Shown here: in pieces, positions 56,160 through 64,000 of the stretch
Layout of the letters: each line of letters starts with the position of its first letter
Position numbering within the stretch: position 1 is the first letter of the stretch
Assembly: GCA_951799425.1 (NCBI GenBank)
Contig: OX637402.1
Location: forward strand, 3,934,001 to 3,998,000
From: Ilex aquifolium
Taxonomy: Eukaryota > Streptophyta > Magnoliopsida > Aquifoliales > Aquifoliaceae
DNA length: 64,000 bases
Direction of reading: 5' to 3'
The notes under the pieces: generated by a model
Database searches by the model: none
Told to the model about the DNA's origin: nothing
Seen by the model: only the letters and a program-made list of their open reading frames with translations
Made by a program: the position numbers and the translations under genes

Positions 56160-57361
56160 AAAAATCAATAAGAACCGCCCTCTGCTCCCTTGCCTTCGGC
56201 TAGGGTGGACTCTGAATATTTAAGGATAAAATTAAAAAAGGCTGAACGAATGGGCAGTGGAGACAGCCCTCTGAGTTGCTCTCAAATCGCTCAATCAGTC
56301 TTTGAGATGGCTCGAGCGGTCTTGAAGTCTCGAGGGTCGCTCGAGCAATCCCTGCTCTACTGTTGTGGTTTAATTTCTTATCTCATTTCAGTAACCACCG
56401 CTCTCTGACTGCCCTCGACCTGCTCGAGCAGTTACTTATGAATTTTGGTTTACTTGATTCTCAAGACTAAACCTACTTCAAGCCTACAAATAGAGGAAAT
56501 CTTTCCTATGCTAGAGTAAGCCTCTTGAGAGAAAAATCTGTCTATCTAATACCTTGAGAGTTTGAAGAAGAACCCTAGATCCGAAGGAAAAACCTATCTT
56601 GATTCTCTAATCCAAACTCACACATTGGTGAAGAAGATCTAGATTGGGAGTTCCAACCAAATCCATTGGTTAGTGTGCATACCGAGATTCTTAGGTGCAT
56701 CCTAAGAGTGCTAGAGGCCTAAACAAATCGTGTGGTGAAGAGTTCAAGTAAAGTTATCCATAATATCGGTGGTTGTATCTGGTGGAGAGGTTTATTGAAG
56801 AAAATGAGTGTCTAACCATGATATTTATTGAGATATAAGACTTGAATACTTGTAAAATAACTTTAGAATATTGGATTAGACTTTGATGAACCTCGAGTGG
56901 TCGCCTAGAATTTTTTTCAAGAAATGTTTCCATGTCAATAAATTGTTTGTGTTATTTATTATTTTTATCGTACACACTTGGAATTTGATGCACACACAAG
57001 CACTATGTATTTGTTGGTTTGATTGTTTGAACATTCATCACATATAATGGTCTAGTTCGTTTTTTGCTTTCCTTAGGTGTATCACTGTGAGAGATTGAGT
57101 GTTGAGGATTAAACTCAATAAATTCATCACATCAATCTTCATGGTTCACAGGGTTGTTCTTGCATAAAAGGGGTTCTTAATTTTTATTGATTAATTGATT
57201 TTTTAGAAGAGGAAATTTAAGTAGAATTAGGTTATAACTTGATGTTTATTCGAGCAAACTAAAGTTAACCTATTCACCCGCCCTCTAGATAGTGTTTGAA
57301 ACCAACGTGTGTAATCATGAGAGACGATCCATTTCATATAAGGGTAATGTTTATCCTTACA
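56160..57361 (+). repeat. Stray Copia LTR (SIRE/Maximus-like), left boundary uncertain
   Basis: Ends ...TATCCTTACA at 57361, followed directly by a primer-binding-site-like ATTGGTATCAAAG (57362-57374). Preceding sequence CACCCGCCCTCTAG and a TATA-like ACAAATAGAGG near 56,487 fit a SIRE-type Copia LTR/leader. No gag follows. Confidence 0.5.
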
Positions 57362-57362
57362 A

Positions 57363-57374
57363 TTGGTATCAAAG
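57363..57374 (+). other. Primer-binding-site-like sequence
   Basis: TTGGTATCAAAG, a near match to the initiator-Met tRNA complement, immediately 3' of an LTR-like CA end. Confidence 0.5.
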
Positions 57375-57412
57375 TGAATCTCCCTTGAGGATTGAGTTAG
57401 GCACTTTGTATG

Positions 57413-58127
57413 CAGGGACAAAACTAGAATTTTATCATTAGAGGGGCCAAACTCTATTCACCGAAATTCAAATAAACAGCGTGGATTATGTTTATGCTCT
57501 TTATATTCCAATTCACAACTTACAAAAATAAATCGAACAAAATAATGTATATTCAATACAAATAAAAATATCGACAAAAATGAAAATTAACATAGAACAT
57601 CAACTAGTTAATCGCGACTCACAAAAAAACTTGATTTGGTTTTGTTCGCTTGGTGTTTTGTTCATTAAAGCAAGAATCGATGTCTATCAAAGGCACAAAT
57701 CGTTGTCCATTGAAACTCCTTGTACTCCTGCAGTGTATATATTTTTAGTTTTACAATGGTCTAAGGTTTTTAATTTTGTTTTGTAAACAAATTAAGACTT
57801 TTTTATAACTTTATTTGGGATTAGGGCATATTATGAATGTGAACATTATGTTGCCAAGACTTATTAACCAAGAGTTATATTGGTGAAAGAGCTCTTCAAT
57901 TATTTTATGAAGATTTTTGATAAACTTTGGAATGCAGAATTATATAAAATTAACTATCTAGACTTTGTAGCTTTGCGATCCTTGAAGCGGCATATTTTGT
58001 CTTTGGATGGGGGACCAATGCATAGTATAGTTGGGACTTACTTTGGGGTGCAATAGACTATACTTGAGGTTCTTGCAGAGGATGGGAAGCCATGGCCACC
58101 CCAGGCCCCTCTGTAGTTACGTCTCTG
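57413..58127. mobile_element. Possible hAT-like non-autonomous element
   Basis: Left end CAGGGACAAAACTAGAATTT and right end (reversed) CAGAGACGTAACTACAGAGG are similar, and both are followed by AGAGGGGCC in the same orientation. A convincing 8-bp flank duplication is not seen. No transposase frame. Confidence 0.4.
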
Positions 58128-58141
58128 ATTTTGACTACTAG

Positions 58142-60510
58142 TGTGACGCCCCAGTTTCCGGGGATCCTATATTAACCGTTGATCATCCTTCAACCAGCGG
58201 AATTACCTGTGGATGCCACTCAACCCAAAACCACGGCGATAGCATCCCCTTAGCTGGGATCATAACTCACAAATGTAAACTGGATTCAATTATTCATTGG
58301 GTTCAACCAAGATCCAACATACCAGGATTTATACTCCATTATAGTCTATTTACATCATTGGAGGGAAGGAAAGCATAGACCGAAAAATAGGGCAAAACAG
58401 TTTAAAAATCTGTAAATTCTTGAGAGTGTACCGGTACTGGGTACCGGTACGGTTTGCCTACTGGAAAGTGCGTACCGGTACACAGTACCGGTACCCTACC
58501 GTACCGGTACACAGTACCGGTACTTTCTGCCCAGTTTTGTCTTTTTCAACCATTTTTCATTTTCAATCCATTCCAAACCTCCCAAAATCATCCAACACAT
58601 GTTTGATGAGATTTCTCATATAAAACATAATTTGTACAAGTTCCATTACAATTAATTCCATACATTTACATATCAAAATGGAATTTTCACAAAAGCTTTA
58701 CAAAATAAACTATAAAAGCCACAAGTTGGCTTTCTTCAACCTTGGGGCTCGAATTGGGAGCCTTCCGCCGGTGTACATCCTGCACCTGAAATGTTTCCCG
58801 TATAGGGTGAGCCAACGCCCAGTAGAGTAGATCCTACAAAGGCTACTCCCCCCCTAGATGCTCATGTTCATGCAACATATAAACAATCATTCCTTACAAG
58901 GATATGCATTCTAAGTTGGAATGCAACAATACCATGCCATGAAATGAGATGACACTCACTCATGCACTTCAACCTGAGTCCTCACCGACTCCCACTACAC
59001 GATGCAATGCCAAAGTGTTTCATTCCATCATTTATGTTCACATCAAATGACATTTTTAAAACTAGTGTCTTTCTTGGGATTGGATATTCATGGACTTACA
59101 CTAATGGTCATCCATACCCGCACACTTTATGGACTCTTACACCAATGGAGTGCATCTCCCAAATCACCGGGTCTTGCACCCGAGAGGTCGTCATGCCTCT
59201 TCTTGCTAACCCCAACCCAATTTATCATGCAACCAAGCGGCTTAGCTCGGTCTTCGACCCAACTTTTCCCAAGTCATACCGTCAATCACCAAGTGTGGTG
59301 TTGACATCAACTATGCACACACCCATGTGATGAGGTGTTTCCGTGCATATGCAATGTCATGTCCCATTGCATACAACATAATGCTCAATATGCCAAGAAC
59401 AACACATGAACAATTTCGACATGCACATTCAATTACAAATCATATCATAAGCATATGATTCCACAAGTTAAACTTAAGCATGTTATTTCAATTCAATCAA
59501 AACAACAATTTCCAAATATTCAAGACATTTCACCAAACACCTTTAAGGCATAATTTATATAACACATAGCATTCCTTTAATTTCACTAAGTTACATAGTA
59601 AATCACATGTAACTTCCATATACCAAAATCCAGCTAGTAATTAGCTTAAACCATTTCTATGCTCACTTTTCCATTTCTATAAACATAAACATAAACATAC
59701 ATATAAAAGTCTATCCATATGCATAAACATATCAAACCCTTAAACTATCAACATCTAAGGAAAGATTAGTCCAAGGTAGGAAGAACCCTACCTCTTGAAG
59801 CTTGAAATGAAGACTAGGCTTCAAGAACACACCAAGAACACCCCCCAAAAACTCAAGACTTTGATTTCTCCAAAACTTTGCCTTTTTATATTCGGTGAAA
59901 CTCTTCGTTCTTGGTACCCACGCGTAGCCCTAGTCACGTAGAGCAACTTTAATTCTTGGCTCGAGCAATTCCGAGTGACAGAACTCCGATAAATCAAGGG
60001 AAAAACTTGAAGAAAATTAGTTTTCTCTCTTTTCTCTTCTCTCTCTCTCTCTTGGCCGGCCAAACAAAAACAAGTGGGCTCAAAATCTGATTTTCTAAGA
60101 TATTTACCCTTATTTATAATTTTAAATACTTGGCCCACGTCGCGCCACGTGTCCGTCGCTTAATCGGATCCGATTTCGTCCAGAAACGACTAATTACATT
60201 ACGGGTTAAGTTCAAATTAATTTTATTTGAACTTTTAATCAAAAATAATTAAATTTTGAGTTTCTCGCTTTTAGGGATCTCAGTGAGATCATCCGCCACC
60301 TAGTCTCCTCGAACGACGTGCAAAAATCTGACTTAACTCGTAATTCGACGAAATTTGATATGGTGACTATATTCCGCGATACGAGTCCAACGGCGAAGTC
60401 CGTTGTGTCATACGAGGTCTGTAGAACACGTATTTTAATTTTTCATTATAGTGGCAAAATGACCATTTTGCCCTTTTAAAAAAAAAATTCAAAATTTCTC
60501 GGGTTTTACA
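58142..60510 (-). repeat. 3' LTR of a Tekay/Del chromovirus
   Basis: The minus strand starts TGTAAAACCCGAG at 60510 and ends GGGGCGTCACA at 58142 (2,369 bp). A polypurine tract lies just outside at 60511-60523. It contains the GCTCACCC...TTTCAGG block (58785-58815) and a GGTACC cluster (58,425-58,530). No coding frame of its own. Confidence 0.85.
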
Positions 60511-60523
60511 TTCTTCCCCCCTT
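60511..60523 (-). other. Polypurine tract of the Tekay element
   Basis: The minus strand reads AAGGGGGGAAGAA directly before the LTR start. Confidence 0.8.
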
Positions 60524-61442
60524 AAAAGAATTTCGTCCTCGAAATTCACATACACATACACATCTATTCACATGCATATGCAACAGTCATTTAATACGAA
60601 ATAACTATAAGAATGTACCTTCATCCTCAAATAAGAAAGGATATTAGGTACGGATAGTGTCCTCGCGCTCCCATGTTGCCTCCTCCACTCCTCGGTGTTG
60701 CCACAACACCTTCACTAGCCTCACGGTCCGGTAACGCCAACCGGTAAGCGACCGTACCAACCCTCTCAAGTATCTCAAATGGCCCAATATACCTCGGTGA
60801 CAACTTTCATCGCTTGCCGAACCTGACCACTCCTCTCGTGGGCATCACCTTCAAGAAGACATGATCTCCCACCTCAAACTCTAGAGGTCGCCGCCGTCTA
60901 TCGGCGTAGCTCTTCTGCCGGCTCTGAGCCGTGAGAAGACGCTTCCGTATCAAGCCCACCTTCTCTGAGGTGTCTCTGACCAAGTCCGGACCCATAGCAG
61001 GTCTCTCTCCAACCTCTATCCAACAAACCGGAGATCGACATGGCCTCCCATATAGCGCCTCGTAGGGTGCCATCTGTATGCTCGCCTGATAACTATTGTT
61101 ATAGGCGAACTCCACCAAGGGTAAATGATCTTCCCAGCTACCCTTGAGATCTAGGACACATGCCCGTAGCATGTCCTCTAATGTCTGAATGGTCCTCTCA
61201 GACTGACCGTCCGTCTGGGGATGAAAAGTAGTGCTCATCATCAGCTGTGTCCCCATGACTCGTTGGAAACTCTCCAAAAATGAGCCGTAAACCTGGGATC
61301 CCGATCTGATACTATAGATACGGGTACCCCATGCAACCGGACAATCTCCCGTATATATAACCTGCAGAATTCTTTCAATGTGAAGGTCATCCGCATAGCC
61401 AAAAAGTGTGCCGACTTCGTAAGCCGGTCCACTATCACCCAT
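60524..61442 (-). pseudogene. Tekay integrase C-terminal half and chromodomain-like tail
   Basis: The frame 61442-60807 holds the MSTTFHPQTDGQSERTIQTLEDML block (third catalytic residue Glu), WEDHLPLVEFAYNNSY, YGRPCRSP, then FEVGDHVFLKV. A stop at 60807 interrupts it. The next ~200 bp read, in decayed form, KLSPRYIGPFEIL then VEEATWERED, which resembles the end of a chromodomain (VEEATWE). A chromodomain after integrase marks the chromovirus clade and targets insertion to particular chromatin. Overlap in two phases with the upstream frame shows a shift near 61,270. Confidence 0.85.
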
Positions 61443-62350
61443 ACCGCGTCATGTCCCCGCGATGTCCGTGGCAAGTGAGTCACAAAATCTATCGTGACAT
61501 GTTCCCACTTCCACTCAGCTACCTCCAATGGCTGGAGTAACCCTGCTGGTCTCTGGTGTTCAGCCTTCACTTGCTGACACGTGAGACATCTACTAACAAA
61601 ATCGTCAACCTGTCGCTTCATCCCATTCCAATAATACTGGCGACGAAGATCATGATACATCTTCGTGCCTCCTGGATGAACCGCAAAACGGGAGCAATGA
61701 AACTCCCTAAGGACCTCCTCTCTCAGATCCGCCAACTGAGGAACCACAACCCTTCCCCGATACCGAAGACTACCATCCGAGTGAATGGCCCAGCCCTCGT
61801 CACCTGTACCTGCCTGTACCCGGTCCCGGATGGATAATAGCTCCTTGTCCTGACTCTGGGACTCAACAACCCTGCTCAGTAGAGAAGGCGTAGCCACCAA
61901 ACTCCCCAAAGTACCCTGAGTCTGACTCATATAACATAGCCCAAACTGTCCCATAGTCTCGAGCATCTGCCACTCTCGGGAAACCACACTAGCCAAGACT
62001 CCCCGTGACTTCCGGCTGAGTGCATCAGCTACCACATTTGCCTTACCGGGATGGTAATGCAAGGTGAAGTCATAGTCCTCCAGAAACTCCATCCACCTGT
62101 GTTGCTTCATATTGAGGTCCCGCTGTGTAAAGATGTACTTCAGACTTTTGTGGTCTGAAAACACCTCGAACTGCTCACCGTATAAATAATGGTGCCAAGC
62201 CTTCAAGGCAAAGACAATGGCTGCCAACTCCATGTCATGTGTGGGGTAACTCTGCTCGTGGTTCTTTAACTGCCGAGAACCATAAACTACCACTCTCCCG
62301 GACTGCATCAAGACGCATCCAAGTCCGTCCTTAGAGGCATCACAATACAT
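61241..62350 (-). pseudogene. Tekay RNase H and integrase
   Basis: The frame starts [15 protein letters not shown] (RNase H Asp), then [18 protein letters not shown] and [18 protein letters not shown]. The integrase zinc domain ([11 protein letters not shown] ... [11 protein letters not shown]) and core follow ([13 protein letters not shown] with the first Asp, and [15 protein letters not shown] with the second). The frame goes out of phase after AHFWRV, and the rest continues in 60807-61442. The preceding protease-RT frame ends one phase away near 62,345. Only two shifts separate the whole pol, so this is a comparatively young copy. Confidence 0.9.
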
Positions 62351-63734
62351 TGAGTACCTCTGTCCCCTTTTCTGGGACTATCAGAATAGGAGCTGAAGTA
62401 AACCTCCTCTTCAACTCCTGGAATGCCTTCTCACATGAATCATTCCACTCAAACTTAACCTCTTTCCGGGTCAACCTCGTCATAGGTGCAGCTAGTCGAG
62501 AGAAGTCCTCAATGAACCTCCTGTAATACCCCGCCAATCCCAAGAAACTACGTATCTCGAAGACTGACTTCGGCCTCTCCCAATTCATGACTGCCTCAAC
62601 CTTCTCCGGGTCTACGGATACACCCGAAGCCGACACCACATGTCCCAAAAATTTCACCTTAGTAAGCCAAAATTCACACTTGCTGAACTTGGCATACAAC
62701 TGATGGTCTCTCAAGGTCTGGAGAACGACCCTCAAGTGACCCTCATGCTCCTCCTCAGACTTGGAGTAGATCAAGATGTCGTCAACAAAAATCACGACGA
62801 ACTGATCAAGGTAGGGTTGGAACACCCTATGCATGAGATCCATGAATGCCGCTGGGGCATTCGTTAATCCGAATGGCATCACTGTGAACTCGAAATGCCC
62901 ATACCGCGTCCGAAACGCCGTCTTAGGGATATCTGCCTCCCTAACTTTTAACTGATGGTAACCGGTGCGGAGATCTATCTTGGAGTAGACCCGCGCCTCT
63001 CTCAGCTGATCAAACAAGTCATCAATCCTCGGCAAAGGGTACCTATTCTGGATAGAAACCCTATTCAACTGCCGGTAGTCTATGCATAGTCGAAGGGTTT
63101 TGTCCTTCTTCTTTGCAAATAACACCGGAGCGCCCCAAGGTGAGGTACTCGGTCTAATGAACCCCCTGTCCAACAATTCCTGCAATTGGACCTTGAGTTC
63201 TTGCAACTCGGCAGGCGCCATCCTATGTGGAATCATAGAAATGGGCGATGTACCAGGGTGCAACTCTATAGTGAAGTCTACATCCCTATGTGGAGGTAAT
63301 CCCGGTAGTTCATCCGGAAAAACATCCTCATAATCACTCACAACCCGAGGTAGACCCAACTCATGTCTCACCTCGTCCTCTAGGGTAAGGCTTGCTAGCC
63401 AACCCATCAACTGTCCGTGCCATCTAGAGTCGTACACGGCTTGAGGAAAAGCATCGTGCTTATCCCCCTGAAACATGAAACAAACCCCATCCGGTGTGTA
63501 AGCAGTGACCCGCTTCCGGTCACAATCAATGACGACTCGGTGTGCCGCCAACCAATCCATTCCCAGGATTACATCGAATTCCGACATGTCCATGACCCGA
63601 AGGTCCACAGTGAGTAGAATCCCCGAGATCTCTAGTTCACAACCCCGACATATCTGATCAACTCTCACCCTAGCTCCCAGGGGAGAACTCACATGCAATG
63701 GTTCCTGACAGCTATCTATCCGATGTACACCCAA
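62340..63734 (-). pseudogene. Tekay protease (C-terminal) and reverse transcriptase
   Basis: The 464-residue frame starts inside protease ([21 protein letters not shown]). The catalytic DSG lies outside, lost at 63,735. RT has [62 protein letters not shown] and the catalytic FVDDILIYS (62,770-62,789), then [18 protein letters not shown] and [12 protein letters not shown]. It ends with a shift at the RNase H boundary. The RT core is intact in this frame. The ATG at 63734 comes from the adjoining sequence. Confidence 0.9.
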
Positions 63735-64000
63735 GTGCAGGTGGTCAAGCTGTAGTAATAATCCGGTTTGAGTCCGGAGTCGAATCTACAGGGATCTTTT
63801 GTTGATATTTCTAAGGTAAGCAGTGGTAGAGACCTTTTGGTGGTAACATTTTTTTGATTTGGATTTGCTGTGAGATGTGGGTTTTGCTGGACAGAATATA
63901 AGATTCTTTCCAGGAGATTTTCTTAACAAATTAGGAAATGAATGTTAATAAAAAAAAAGAGTCACTCTTTAGTGCAAGGATCTGGACATGTAGTTAGTTA
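63735..64000. other. Start of another repeat, truncating the Tekay pol
   Basis: Homology to pol stops near 63,734. The following stretch on the minus strand contains GATTCGACTCCGGACTC and ACCTGCACTTGGG, which resemble sequences near LTRs of other Gypsy-type elements. It reaches the window edge with no frame. Confidence 0.35.

Noticed and set aside
58962-59330. Two overlapping plus-strand frames of 100-122 residues
   Set aside because: Lie in the Tekay LTR in overlapping phases with no domain; LTRs of this family are non-coding.

Overview
The window is repeat-dense plant nuclear DNA. Long stretches are AT-rich. It contains Ty1/Copia and Ty3/Gypsy LTR retrotransposons (the Gypsy ones of Tat/Retand, Tekay/Del-chromovirus and Reina-like types), a LINE, non-autonomous Mutator-like and hAT-like DNA elements, and a cluster of endogenous pararetrovirus (Caulimoviridae) fragments. 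That mix points to an angiosperm, probably a eudicot; the species cannot be named from the sequence. I see no intact host protein gene and no tRNA or rRNA gene. Almost every reading frame belongs to a mobile element or viral fossil, and most are broken by stops, frameshifts or deletions.

Layout. 1-12,365: rearranged endogenous caulimovirid. The right unit (minus strand) reads movement protein, coat protein, protease, an unrecognised last ORF (called X here), then a 35S-like promoter. The left unit reads movement protein, coat protein, protease, the N-terminal tip of reverse transcriptase, then a second movement protein joined in frame. A third piece (end of X plus promoter) lies inverted at 3,430-4,098, so the two viral promoters point at each other. 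A 2,562-bp solo Gypsy LTR (4,278-6,839, 5-bp target duplication) sits between them. 12,377-18,897: minus-strand Copia element whose left LTR is cut off at an AT microsatellite and whose right LTR carries a 972-bp Mutator-like element with a 9-bp target duplication. 18,898-22,168: no gene seen.

22,169-36,534: nearly complete Tat/Retand-type Gypsy element (minus; target duplication GAACT) with gag, protease, RT, RNase H and integrase. It also has an 83-bp tandem repeat block and a plus-strand (antisense) accessory gene with its own TATA box and introns. Its RT/RNase H junction is split by a Tekay-like fragment (about 27,901-32,395). 36,535-41,630: spacer, an internally deleted Reina-like Gypsy element, and a truncated Tekay LTR. 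41,640-47,919: 3' end of a LINE, interrupted by a complete 4,738-bp Copia element (42,949-47,686, target duplication CATTC) whose RT has lost its catalytic segment. 47,920-58,141: mostly non-coding, with hAT-like elements, microsatellites and a stray SIRE-like Copia LTR with primer-binding site. 58,142-63,734: 3' LTR and pol of a Tekay/Del chromovirus. 63,735-64,000: start of another repeat.

The parts do not form a working pathway. They record successive insertions, LTR-LTR recombination, inversion and decay. The points most worth a second look are the in-frame chimeric viral ORFs lacking RT, the convergent viral promoters in an inverted repeat, and the antisense gene in the Tat element.
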